Positions 7,248 to 14,710 of a stretch of DNA of 27,401 nt are shown one piece after another (positions within the stretch are counted from its first letter, which is position 1; every line of letters begins with the position of its first letter). Source of the DNA: an uncultured Christensenellaceae bacterium (lineage in GTDB: Bacteria; Bacillota; Clostridia; Christensenellales; UBA3700); assembly GCA_910588015.1 (NCBI GenBank), contig CAJUOK010000022.1, positions 1-27,401 on the forward strand, read 5' to 3'. The notes beneath the pieces are model-generated. The model had not been told where the DNA came from. It made no database searches and worked only from the letters and a program-made list of their open reading frames with translations. The position numbers and the translations under genes are program-made.

Positions 7248-8114
7248 ATGATAAAAATAGATACTCAATATATTGCGGAAAAAATAAGAATCGAGATAGA
7301 TAAAATATCTTGCGAAGTGGAACCGAGCTGCCGAGCCGCGTTGAGAGAAGCTTTTGAAAAAGAGCAATCGAAGGCGGCAAAATTTGCTCTCAGCGTTATG
7401 AATGAAAATATCGATTTGGCAATTGCAGAGCATAAACCCGTTTGTCAAGATACGGGAATGGCAGTGGTATTTTTGGAGATAGGCAACGAAGTTATTTTGA
7501 CAGGCAAACTTTTGCAACACGCAATCGACGAGGCTGTAAAAGACGCTTACGTCACTCTTAGAAAATCCGTGCTTGACCCCGTAACGAGAATAAATACAAA
7601 CACGAATACCCCTGCGGTAGTTCATACTAGCATTGTCGAAGGAAAAAACGTAAAAATTCAAATTATGCTCAAAGGCTTCGGCAGCGAAAATATGTCGAAA
7701 GTATATCTTCTCAATCCTGCTCAAGGACTTGAGGAAGCAAAGCGCCTTATCGTTGACACAGTCGCCGTAGCGGGCAGCAATCCTTGTCCTCCCGTAATAC
7801 TCGGAGTTGGATTGGGCGGCACTTTGGAAAAAGCCTCGCTTATGTCAAAACACGCTTTGTTCAGAAAGATAGGCAGTAAGAATCCTACGCCTCATCTTGA
7901 CGACCTTGAGAAAGAATTGTTGGCAAAAATAAATTCGCTTGGAATCGGCGCGCAAGGATTTTGCGGAAAAGTCAGCGCTTTGGGAGTGTTTATCGAGAGC
8001 TATCCCACTCATATTTCTTCGTTGCCTGTGGCAATCAACGTACTGTGCCATTGTTCGAGAGCTTCGGAAATAATAATCGACGGAGAGAAGGAGGGAGAGA
8101 TATGTCAGATATAA
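7248..8114 (+). CDS. Fumarate hydratase class I, alpha subunit (TtdA-like)
   Basis: Subunit of an oxygen-sensitive [4Fe-4S] hydro-lyase that interconverts fumarate and malate; L(+)-tartrate dehydratase has the same fold and subunits. The 288-residue protein shows the three cluster cysteines expected of the family: CQDTG (Cys66), NPCPP (Cys180) and GFCGK (Cys239). It also has RINTNTNTPAVVH (114-126) and GVGLGGT (186-192), matching the N-terminal domain of FumA. The ATG at 7248 follows AGAGG with 5 nt spacing. The beta gene overlaps its last 13 nt, so the two halves are translated together, as usual for the split enzyme. Fumarase is more likely than tartrate dehydratase because no tartrate genes are nearby, but sequence alone does not settle this. 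Confidence 0.93.
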   Translation: MIKIDTQYIAEKIRIEIDKISCEVEPSCRAALREAFEKEQSKAAKFALSVMNENIDLAIAEHKPVCQDTGMAVVFLEIGNEVILTGKLLQHAIDEAVKDAYVTLRKSVLDPVTRINTNTNTPAVVHTSIVEGKNVKIQIMLKGFGSENMSKVYLLNPAQGLEEAKRLIVDTVAVAGSNPCPPVILGVGLGGTLEKASLMSKHALFRKIGSKNPTPHLDDLEKELLAKINSLGIGAQGFCGKVSALGVFIESYPTHISSLPVAINVLCHCSRASEIIIDGEKEGEICQI

Positions 8115-8629
8115 AAAGATTGAAATTGCCTTTGACGAAAGACGCGATGCGCGATTTAAAAGCCGGCGATATGGTGAGACTCGACGGCGATATGTTGGTG
8201 TTTAGAGACGCGGGACACAAAAGACTGTATCAAAGCATACTCGACGGAAATCAAGCGTTTGACTTTACGGGCGAAACGATATATTTTATGGGACCTTGTC
8301 CTTCGAGAAACGGAGAAGCGCTTGGGAGCGCGGGACCTACGACTTCGTGTAGAATGGATAAGTATACCCCTTATATGCTCGACAACGGACTGGCGGCACA
8401 GATAGGAAAAGGCAAGAGAGACGTTGCGAGTACAGAAGCGTTTAAGCGTAACGGTTGCGTGTATTTTGCGGCTATAGGCGGCGCGGGCGCGATATACGGC
8501 AAGTGCATAAAAAAAGCGGAGGTATTGCATTTTGAAGACTTGGGAACGGAGGCAGTGCGAAGGATAACGGTCGAAGATTTTCCCGTTGTGGTTGCGATAG
8601 ACGGCAACGGAAACAGTATATATCGATAA
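8102..8629 (+). CDS. Fumarate hydratase class I, beta subunit (TtdB-like)
   Basis: The C-terminal half of the class I fumarase, giving the substrate-binding swivelling domain that closes on the cluster held by alpha. The 175-residue protein shows GPCPSRNGEALGSAGPTTSCRMDKY, AAIGGAGAIYGKCIK and a closing VEDFPVVVAID, all typical of TtdB. Many relatives have Gly or Met where GPTTSC has Cys. The ATG at 8102 lies inside the alpha gene and has GGAGG at 8090-8094 with 7 nt spacing. A terminator follows the stop, ending the two-gene operon. Confidence 0.94.
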   Translation: MSDIKRLKLPLTKDAMRDLKAGDMVRLDGDMLVFRDAGHKRLYQSILDGNQAFDFTGETIYFMGPCPSRNGEALGSAGPTTSCRMDKYTPYMLDNGLAAQIGKGKRDVASTEAFKRNGCVYFAAIGGAGAIYGKCIKKAEVLHFEDLGTEAVRRITVEDFPVVVAIDGNGNSIYR

Positions 8630-8664
8630 CTTTTTAATTATATGTAAAGTAAGATTATATATCA

Positions 8665-8706
8665 AAACAAACTGCATTACGTCAAATTCTAATGCGGTTT
8701 GTTTTT
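8665..8706 (+). terminator. Terminator of the fumarase operon
   Basis: AAACAAACTGCATTA (8665-8679) pairs over 15 bp, one of them wobble, with TAATGCGGTTTGTTT (8690-8704), followed by TT. Confidence 0.88.
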
Positions 8707-8738
8707 GCAAATTTGACATTTAATTTACGTTTTAAAGG

Positions 8739-8784
8739 TTGACATAATATATTTTTTTGCATATAATCTAACTAGGTTAGCTAA
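8739..8784 (+). promoter_or_regulatory. Consensus promoter and MarR operator of the marR gene
   Basis: TTGACA (8739-8744), a 17-bp spacer and TATAAT (8762-8767) match the sigma-A consensus exactly. Directly behind the -10 lies CTAAC-TAG-GTTAG (8768-8780), an inverted repeat in the start region, followed by an overlapping TTAGCTAA palindrome (8777-8784). The same repeat recurs before the ABC genes. Bound protein here would block a very strong promoter, fitting autorepression by the MarR protein. Confidence 0.82.
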
Positions 8785-8800
8785 TTACGGGGATAAAAAT

Positions 8801-9259
8801 ATGGCGGACATTGCAGACGTTGAATTGGTGTTTAACAAACTGATTGAGACGCAGCCAAAAGAATTAAACGAAAGAATGAGCGATACAAACGCGGGTATCG
8901 GCGCGGTGCTTAAGGTGCTTGACGACGCTAAATGCGAAGTGACCTGCGGAGATATTGCCAAAAAGATGAATGTCAGTACGGCAAGGGTGGCTGTTCTTTT
9001 GAAGAAAATGGTCGCAAAAGATTTGATAAAACGCAGCACTGACAGTTGCGACGCAAGAATCGTCTGTATATCCTTAACGCAGAAAGGAAAAGATACGATA
9101 AATGAGGTGCGGGATTTGATAATCGAACATCTCTCAAGAATTATCGACGAATTGGGAATGGAAAAGATTAATCAATTCATAGAATTGTCGGAAGAGATAA
9201 GGGAAGTTGCATTGAGAGTAAAACCGCAAGCGCCTGATTTTTTGAAAGATAAAAAATAA
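8801..9259 (+). CDS. MarR-family transcriptional regulator
   Basis: A 152-residue winged-helix repressor. The middle (about 45-95) reads as the MarR wing helix unit: VTCGDIAKKMNVSTARVAVLL as the HTH, followed by MVAKDLIKRSTDSCDARIVCISLT, where the D-x-R pattern marks the wing. Flanking helices would form the dimer interface. It sits 5' of two ABC exporter genes on the same strand and shares an operator sequence with them, so it most likely represses its own gene and the exporter and is released by a toxic ligand. The ATG at 8801 has only a weak GGGGAT upstream. A weak hairpin separates it from the exporter. The ligand is unknown. Confidence 0.92.
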   Translation: MADIADVELVFNKLIETQPKELNERMSDTNAGIGAVLKVLDDAKCEVTCGDIAKKMNVSTARVAVLLKKMVAKDLIKRSTDSCDARIVCISLTQKGKDTINEVRDLIIEHLSRIIDELGMEKINQFIELSEEIREVALRVKPQAPDFLKDKK

Positions 9260-9261
9260 TG

Positions 9262-9285
9262 CAGACAGTTAAGTCTGTTTTATTT
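9262..9285 (+). terminator. Weak terminator or attenuator after marR
   Basis: A 5-bp stem CAGAC / GTCTG around AGTTAA with TTTTATTTT behind it. The short stem suggests partial readthrough into the ABC genes. Confidence 0.5.
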
Positions 9286-9296
9286 TAAGGAAATAT

Positions 9297-9309
9297 CTAA
9301 CTGGGTTAG
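9297..9309 (+). promoter_or_regulatory. Second MarR operator, upstream of the ABC exporter
   Basis: CTAAC-TGG-GTTAG has the same arms and spacer length as the operator at 8768-8780; the shared string is ATCTAACT(A/G)GGTTAG. A possible promoter follows (TTGTGC 9316-9321, TATTAT 9338-9343, spacer 16). Alternatively, by analogy with marR, AAATAT just before the repeat acts as the -10. Confidence 0.72.
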
Positions 9310-9367
9310 TAAAATTTGTGCAAATATATTGCAAAGATATTATTAAATGGCAGAAAAGGAGATAGGA

Positions 9368-11122
9368 ATGATTAAATTACTCAAGAAGATAAAAGCGCAA
9401 GAAGCGGTTCTTATGTTTTTGGCTATCGGGGTTATTGTATTGATGGTGTGGTGCGATATGACTATGCCTGAATATATGTCGGAAATAACGCGGCTTGTGC
9501 AGACTCCCGGCAGCGTTATGAAAGACGTGTGGATAGCGGGAGCAAAAATGTTGGGATTTGCGTTGGGCAGTTTGCTTTGTTCTGTTGCGGTGGCTTTTAT
9601 CGCGTCCCGTATCGCGTCCAGTTTCGGCGCGACGTTGAGAGGAGATTTGTTTAGCAAGGTTCAGAGTTTTTCTATGCAAGAGATAGGCAGATTTTCCACG
9701 GCAAGTCTTATTACAAGGTCGACCAACGACGTTACGCAAGTGCAGATGCTTATAACGCTTGGATTGCAGATTATTGTCAAAGCTCCTATCACGGCGGTGT
9801 GGGCAATTTGCAAAATATCAGGAGGAAGTTGGCAGTGGACTTTAGCCACGGGTATAGCCGTAATAGCGTTGCTTGCCGTAGTTATCGTTTGTTCTGCGCT
9901 GGCGCTTCCCAAATTCAAGAAGATGCAGACGTTGACGGACGACGTCAACCGCGTGACGAGAGAAAATCTCACGGGCATCAGAGTAGTCAGAGCCTATAAT
10001 GCGGAAAAATATCAAGAAGAAAAGTTTAAAGGCGCCAACGACAATTTGACGGGCACGAGTATTTATACCGGACGCGTAATGTCATTTTTGATGCCGAGCA
10101 TACAGTTGATATTGAGCGGTCTTTCGCTTGCGATATATTGGATTGGCGCAAGCGTGATAAACAAGGCGTCATTGACGGACAGAATACAGTTGTTTTCTGA
10201 TATGGTGGTATTTTTGCAATATGCCGTTCAGGTGCTGATGTCGTTTATGTTGCTGGTGATGATTTTTATTATGTTGCCGAGAGCGCAGGTTGCGGCAAAA
10301 CGTATTAACGAAGTATTTTATACCAAAGTAGAAATAGAGGACGGAAAAGCCGAAGACGGAATCGACGGTCTGACGGGCGAAGTTGAGTTTAAAAACGTTA
10401 GCTTTGCTTATCCCGACGCCGAGTCCAACGCCGTAGAGGGAATATCTTTTAAAGCGCGTAAAGGAGAAACCTTGGCTTTGATAGGCGCGACTGGTTGCGG
10501 AAAAAGTACTGTGATAAATCTGATTCCCAGATTTTACGACGTCACCGCAGGAGAAGTATTGGTTGACGGCAGAAACGTAAAGGATTACAAGCAGGCGGCT
10601 TTGCGAAACAAAATAGGATACGTGTCGCAAAAGGCTACGTTGTTTTCAGGCACGGTTGAATCCAACGTGGCGTTCGGCGAAGGCGGAGAACGCATAAGCC
10701 GCGACGAAGTGGAGAAGGCGATAGACACCGCGCAAGCGCAAAAATTCGTAGCGGAGAAATCAAACGGTATCGACTCATACGTGGCGCAGGGAGGCGCGAA
10801 TCTGTCGGGCGGTCAAAAGCAGAGACTGTCTATCGCAAGGGCTATTGCAAAAAAACCTGAAATATTGATTTTCGACGATTCTTTCTCGGCGCTGGATTAT
10901 AAGACGGATAAGACGTTGCGAGAGGCGTTGGACAGAGAATGTTCGGATTCAACGAGAATAATCGTGGCGCAAAGAATAGGAACTATACGCGACGCTGACA
11001 CAATAATAGTGCTCAACGACGGCAAAATCGCAGGCATAGGAAAACACGGACAGCTTATGAAGGATTGCGAAGTATATCGCCAAATAGCTTATTCTCAATT
11101 ATCGAAGGAGGAACTTGAATAA
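9368..11122 (+). CDS. ABC exporter half-transporter with degenerate ATP site
   Basis: A 584-residue type IV exporter subunit: an N-terminal domain with about six membrane helices (residues 15-310) and a C-terminal ATPase. The ATPase has Walker A GATGCGKST (373-381), signature LSGGQ (479-483) and Walker B ILIFDDSFSALD, where the catalytic Glu is Asp (504). The switch His is Gln (535) in VAQRIGTI. These two changes are those of the TM287-type partner in heterodimeric exporters such as TM287/288, so this half should bind but hardly hydrolyse ATP. The ATG at 9368 has AAGGAG 6 nt upstream; an ATG at 9347 has none. The stop overlaps the next start as TAATG. Together with the next gene it probably exports a drug or hydrophobic compound under MarR control. 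Confidence 0.94.
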   Translation: MIKLLKKIKAQEAVLMFLAIGVIVLMVWCDMTMPEYMSEITRLVQTPGSVMKDVWIAGAKMLGFALGSLLCSVAVAFIASRIASSFGATLRGDLFSKVQSFSMQEIGRFSTASLITRSTNDVTQVQMLITLGLQIIVKAPITAVWAICKISGGSWQWTLATGIAVIALLAVVIVCSALALPKFKKMQTLTDDVNRVTRENLTGIRVVRAYNAEKYQEEKFKGANDNLTGTSIYTGRVMSFLMPSIQLILSGLSLAIYWIGASVINKASLTDRIQLFSDMVVFLQYAVQVLMSFMLLVMIFIMLPRAQVAAKRINEVFYTKVEIEDGKAEDGIDGLTGEVEFKNVSFAYPDAESNAVEGISFKARKGETLALIGATGCGKSTVINLIPRFYDVTAGEVLVDGRNVKDYKQAALRNKIGYVSQKATLFSGTVESNVAFGEGGERISRDEVEKAIDTAQAQKFVAEKSNGIDSYVAQGGANLSGGQKQRLSIARAIAKKPEILIFDDSFSALDYKTDKTLREALDRECSDSTRIIVAQRIGTIRDADTIIVLNDGKIAGIGKHGQLMKDCEVYRQIAYSQLSKEELE

Positions 11123-12906
11123 TGTCAGGACCTAAAAACAGTAATAATTTAGAAAGAGCAAAGAATTTCAAAGGCACTTGGTTAAAGATAATCAGGTATT
11201 GCAAAAAGTATTACGGAGTATTGATTTTGGCTATGATATGCGCGGTGGCGGGCACTGTGCTGACGTTGATAGGACCCAACAAAATCTCCGACCTTACAGA
11301 CGTTTTGCAAAACGGGCTATTTGGACAAATAGATATGGGAGCCGTTGCAGATATCGGAGTAACCTTAATAATTATTTATGCGGTAAGTTTGGTTTTATCG
11401 TGCGTGCAAGGTTGGATAATGGCAACTGTGACTCAACGCATATCGCAGAATTTCCGCTCTGATATCTCAAAAAAAATCAACAGATTACCAATGTGGTATT
11501 ACAACAAGACGAGTACGGGCGACGTGCTGTCGAGAGTGACCAACGACGTTGATACGGTAGGTCAGTCGCTCAATCAAAGCGTGAGCACTCTCGTGTCTGC
11601 AATAACGCTGTTCTTGGGTTCTCTGTTAATGATGTTTATCACCAATTGGATACTTGCATTGACGGCTATCGGAGCCACGGTTATAGGCTTTTTGCTTATG
11701 TCGCTGATAGCTTCGCGTTCGCAAAAGTATTTTGCTATGCAGCAAAAGCATTTGGGCGAGATAAACGGTCATATAGAAGAGATTTACGCAGGTCACACGG
11801 TTGTCAAAGCTTACAACGGAGAGGCTAAAGCTCAACAGACGTTCGACTCTATGAATAACCAACTCAAAAGCAGCGCGTTTAAGGCGCAGTGTATGTCGGG
11901 ATTGATGATGCCTATTATGACTTTTATAGGCAATTTGGGTTATGTCGCAGTGTGCGTCGTTGGCGCGGCGTTGGCAATCGACGGCAAGATAAAATTCGGT
12001 ACGATAATCGCCTTTACTATGTATGTGCGCTATTTTACTCAACCGCTTTCGCAAATGGCGCAGGCTTTGCAATCTTTGCAGTCGGCGGCAGCGGCGGGCG
12101 AGAGAGTATTCGAATTCTTGGAAGCCGAAGAAATGGAAAACGAAGACGGCAAGATATTCGAATTTCACCAAGTTAAAGGTATGGTGCAGTTTGACCGCGT
12201 TAAGTTCGGATACGAAGACAGCGACAGAATTATAATAAAAGATTTTTCAGCCATTGCGCAACCCGGGCAGAAGGTGGCAATAGTCGGACCGACCGGCGCG
12301 GGAAAGACAACAATGGTCAATCTTCTTATGCGATTCAACGAGATAAAAGACGGCGATATACTTATCGACGGAGTATCCATAAAGAAAGTGTCGAGAGAAG
12401 AAGTGCATAAGCAATTTTGTATGGTACTGCAAGACACTTGGTTGTTCGAGGGCACCGTTCGCGAAAATCTTGTTTACAACGCAAAAAACGTCAGCGACGA
12501 AAAACTCGAAGAAGTTTGCAAAGCCGTAGGACTTGACCACTTCGTCCATACGTTGCCTCGCGGATACGACACGGTGCTAGGCGACCAGATAAGTCTTTCG
12601 CAGGGACAAAAACAGCAAATAACAATAGCCAGAGCTATGATAGCTGACAAACCTATGCTGATACTCGACGAAGCTACGAGTTCGGTGGATACGCGTACGG
12701 AGCAAAAAATACAGAGCGCAATGGACGAATTAATGAAAGATAGGACGACGTTTGTAATTGCTCACAGGCTTTCGACGATTAAGAATGCAGATTTGATTCT
12801 CGTAATGAAAGACGGTGACATAATAGAAAGCGGCAATCACGAAGAACTCTTGGAGCAAAACGGGTTTTACGCCGATTTATACAACAGTCAGTTTGCGACA
12901 AATTAG
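11122..12906 (+). CDS. ABC exporter half-transporter with complete catalytic site
   Basis: A 594-residue partner of the preceding protein: six membrane helices (about 30-330) and an ATPase domain with Walker A GPTGAGKTT (389-397), Walker B LILDEATSSVD with the catalytic Glu517, and switch His548 in IAHRLSTI. The signature is LSQGQ (492-496), with Gln for the usual Gly. In a head-to-tail dimer this altered signature faces the degenerate Walker site of the partner, while the intact LSGGQ of the partner faces the full site here. The two genes therefore make one consensus and one degenerate site. GAAGGAGG lies just upstream and the start shares one base with the previous stop. Substrate not predictable. 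Confidence 0.94.
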   Translation: MSGPKNSNNLERAKNFKGTWLKIIRYCKKYYGVLILAMICAVAGTVLTLIGPNKISDLTDVLQNGLFGQIDMGAVADIGVTLIIIYAVSLVLSCVQGWIMATVTQRISQNFRSDISKKINRLPMWYYNKTSTGDVLSRVTNDVDTVGQSLNQSVSTLVSAITLFLGSLLMMFITNWILALTAIGATVIGFLLMSLIASRSQKYFAMQQKHLGEINGHIEEIYAGHTVVKAYNGEAKAQQTFDSMNNQLKSSAFKAQCMSGLMMPIMTFIGNLGYVAVCVVGAALAIDGKIKFGTIIAFTMYVRYFTQPLSQMAQALQSLQSAAAAGERVFEFLEAEEMENEDGKIFEFHQVKGMVQFDRVKFGYEDSDRIIIKDFSAIAQPGQKVAIVGPTGAGKTTMVNLLMRFNEIKDGDILIDGVSIKKVSREEVHKQFCMVLQDTWLFEGTVRENLVYNAKNVSDEKLEEVCKAVGLDHFVHTLPRGYDTVLGDQISLSQGQKQQITIARAMIADKPMLILDEATSSVDTRTEQKIQSAMDELMKDRTTFVIAHRLSTIKNADLILVMKDGDIIESGNHEELLEQNGFYADLYNSQFATN

Positions 12907-12916
12907 CCTTTATCAA

Positions 12917-12932
12917 CGGTATTATAATACCG
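12917..12932. repeat. Perfect 16-bp palindrome
   Basis: CGGTATTATAATACCG is its own reverse complement. It starts 10 nt after the ABC stop and before the terminator. It may be a protein site or simply a short hairpin; no T run follows it. Confidence 0.6.
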
Positions 12933-12953
12933 ATGTTCCCCTTATAATATGCG

Positions 12954-12990
12954 AAGACGGCTTGAGAAATCCAGCCGTCTTTGTATTTTT
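12954..12990. terminator. Terminator between converging genes
   Basis: AAGACGGCT (12954-12962) pairs with AGCCGTCTT (12973-12981), followed by TTGTATTTTTT on the plus strand. It ends the exporter operon; on the minus strand it lies just after the zinc-ribbon gene, with a poorer T run. Confidence 0.85.
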
Positions 12991-13148
12991 TAATTTTTAT
13001 GATAGTCGTATCTTTGAGGATATCTTTTGGAATTGTAACTTTTCTGTCCGCTTGTTTCGACAATCTTTCCGCAAGTCGCGCATTTGTAATAATATCCAAA
13101 CTTACCGACGCGTTGATACATAGGCTTATGGCATCTAAAACATTTCAT
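12990..13148 (-). CDS. Small zinc-ribbon protein, 52 residues
   Basis: The protein starts MKCFRCHKPMYQRVGKFGYY, with YKCATCGKIVETSG next and a basic, Tyr-rich tail ending DYHKN. Cys3, Cys6, Cys23 and Cys26 form two CxxC knuckles 16 residues apart, a classic zinc ribbon. AAGGGAG ends 8 nt before the ATG at 13148, a good ribosome binding site, and both strands offer no better frame here. It stands alone between the M14 peptidase and the exporter genes. Such small ribbons often bind nucleic acid or act as subunits, but nothing here shows the partner. It is below the usual length cut-offs and easily missed. Confidence 0.85.
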   Translation of the reverse strand: MKCFRCHKPMYQRVGKFGYYYKCATCGKIVETSGQKSYNSKRYPQRYDYHKN

Positions 13149-13209
13149 CTTTAACTCTCCCTTAATAATTCTACAGCATTGTTTTGGGATTGTAAAGATT
13201 TGTTTTATA

Positions 13210-14031
13210 TTATTGAGCGCATTTTGTTGCGATATTCAATACGTTTTTGTTTTGTTCATAAATTTGCGGCAAGAAGTTTATAAGCTGGCTGTAAGGCGTA
13301 GAATCGTCTCCGACTTCGATTGTCAGTCCTAGTTTTTGGAAGGTGGCTACATACCAGTCCTTATATCCGCCTGCGCTGTTATACGAGTTGAGAAGAGGAT
13401 AACCCGTAGAATCGGATATTTTTTGCGCGCAATTCAAGTTGGGGTCGACGCAGCCGAAACCTTTATATATCACGTTGCCTTTTGCGTGATAGCTCAACGT
13501 TACCGAGGGTTTTACGCGTTCCGTCAAATCTCTCAACGCTTTGCTTTCGAATTCCGAAAAAGGATGTTGACCGACAAAATTTGCAGGCGCGGGATAAAAT
13601 ACGTTTTGCGCGCCTTCTCCCCAACGCGCGTTGAAATTGACGTTGAGGTCTACGGCGCGGGCGTTGGCTTTCCAAAGGGAGAAGTCGTCGCTGCCGCCGT
13701 TTACGTCGAATAGAAAGTCTTTTAGACTTTGTTCGGGGACGGTATCAAGTCCTTGCTGCGATAGCAAAACGCCGTCGATATTGACCATAGGGACGCACCA
13801 TACGCCGCGCGTTCCGTTATAGTTTTTCATCATCTCTATCACTAGCGGAGTTGTGACCCATTCTCTTGCGTGAATAGACGCGTGAAGAAGCGTTTGTCCT
13901 CCGCTTTTGGAGCCTTTGAAAATGCAGGGTATAGGTCTGCCCAAAAGCGTATAACCAATGTCGAAAATTTCGGCTCCTTGCGAAGCGAGGAAATCAAGAG
14001 CGTTTTGTAAGTCGTCGATAGTGTATGCCAT
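13210..14031 (-). CDS. M14-family zinc carboxypeptidase
   Basis: A 273-residue metallopeptidase with no signal peptide or membrane segment, so cytoplasmic or spore-related. The zinc motif HAREW gives His54 and Glu57, SYHAKG gives His182, and TIEVGDD gives the catalytic Glu239. Clostridial and bacillar relatives include gamma-D-glutamyl-diamino acid peptidases acting on cell-wall peptides. The usual DLNRNF, whose Arg contacts the substrate carboxylate, reads DLNVNFNARW here, so the Arg is replaced by Val131 and an Arg appears five residues later (136). This may mean a different substrate end. The ATG at 14031 begins the family domain but has no clear ribosome binding site. Substrate not known. 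Confidence 0.88.
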   Translation of the reverse strand: MAYTIDDLQNALDFLASQGAEIFDIGYTLLGRPIPCIFKGSKSGGQTLLHASIHAREWVTTPLVIEMMKNYNGTRGVWCVPMVNIDGVLLSQQGLDTVPEQSLKDFLFDVNGGSDDFSLWKANARAVDLNVNFNARWGEGAQNVFYPAPANFVGQHPFSEFESKALRDLTERVKPSVTLSYHAKGNVIYKGFGCVDPNLNCAQKISDSTGYPLLNSYNSAGGYKDWYVATFQKLGLTIEVGDDSTPYSQLINFLPQIYEQNKNVLNIATKCAQ

Positions 14032-14105
14032 ACTTTATACTATTCCGCAATTTAATTTTTTGTTACGCAAAGTCGCAGTATAGCTTTTGAATTCGAATAT
14101 AATAA

Positions 14106-14134
14106 TTGGCAAATCTCCTAGTTTGTGTTAAAAT
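14106..14134 (+). promoter_or_regulatory. Promoter of tadA placed for a leaderless transcript
   Basis: TTGGCA (14106-14111), 17-bp spacer, TAAAAT (14129-14134) with extended -10 TG at 14126-14127. Only 6 nt separate the -10 from the tadA ATG at 14141, so transcription would start on or next to the A of the ATG. Confidence 0.7.
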
Positions 14135-14140
14135 AATATT

Positions 14141-14641
14141 ATGACGGAAAAAGAAAAAATAAAATATATGCTATCCGCTGTCAAATGCGCTCAAAAGGGC
14201 GCAAGCGTCGACGAAGTTCCGGTGGGCGCAATCATAGTCAAAGACGGCAAGATAATAGCTAGAGCGCATAATCTCAAAGAAAAAAAACATTGCAGTAACT
14301 ATCACGCGGAAATCGTTGCTATCGACAAGGCGTGCAAAGTTATCGGAGATTGGCATCTCAACGAATGCGATATGTTTGTCACGTTGGAGCCTTGCGCAAT
14401 GTGCGCAGGCGCTATCATCAACTCTAGACTGCGCGCAGTATATTTCGGAGCATATGACTCCAAGGCAGGTTGTTGCGGTACGCTTTACAATCTTTTGGGC
14501 GACGTTAGATTCAACCACAGACCTTACGTCGAAGGCGGCATATTGAGAGAGCAATGCGCCGAGCTGTTGAGCGGATATTTTAAGGACAAACGCGAACAAA
14601 AGAAAATTGCCTGCGAAAAAATAATATGTAAAAACGATTGA
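14141..14641 (+). CDS. tadA: tRNA-specific adenosine deaminase
   Basis: Zinc deaminase that converts adenosine 34 to inosine in the anticodon of tRNA-Arg(ACG), needed to read CGN codons; it is essential in most bacteria. The 166-residue protein has VPVGAIIV near the start, the HAE zinc and proton-shuttle motif (HAEIVAI, about residue 55) and PCAMCAGAI (about 87) with the two zinc Cys. GAYDSKAGCCGTLYNLL and NHRPYVEGG are the tRNA-binding side typical of TadA rather than of cytosine deaminase. The first ATG fits the family start but has no ribosome binding site, and the promoter sits so close that the mRNA is probably leaderless. pth and mfd follow on the same strand. Confidence 0.96.
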   Translation: MTEKEKIKYMLSAVKCAQKGASVDEVPVGAIIVKDGKIIARAHNLKEKKHCSNYHAEIVAIDKACKVIGDWHLNECDMFVTLEPCAMCAGAIINSRLRAVYFGAYDSKAGCCGTLYNLLGDVRFNHRPYVEGGILREQCAELLSGYFKDKREQKKIACEKIICKND

Positions 14642-14666
14642 CTTTATCAAAATTATAAGATTTAAT
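14638..14666 (+). promoter_or_regulatory. Possible pth promoter
   Basis: TTGACT (14638-14643), overlapping the tadA stop, and TTTAAT (14661-14666) are 17 bp apart. There is no terminator between tadA and pth, so readthrough is also possible. Confidence 0.4.
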
Positions 14667-14710
14667 ATATATCTGTCGCTTAAAAAGTATATGAATTAAA
14701 GAGGTTGAAA

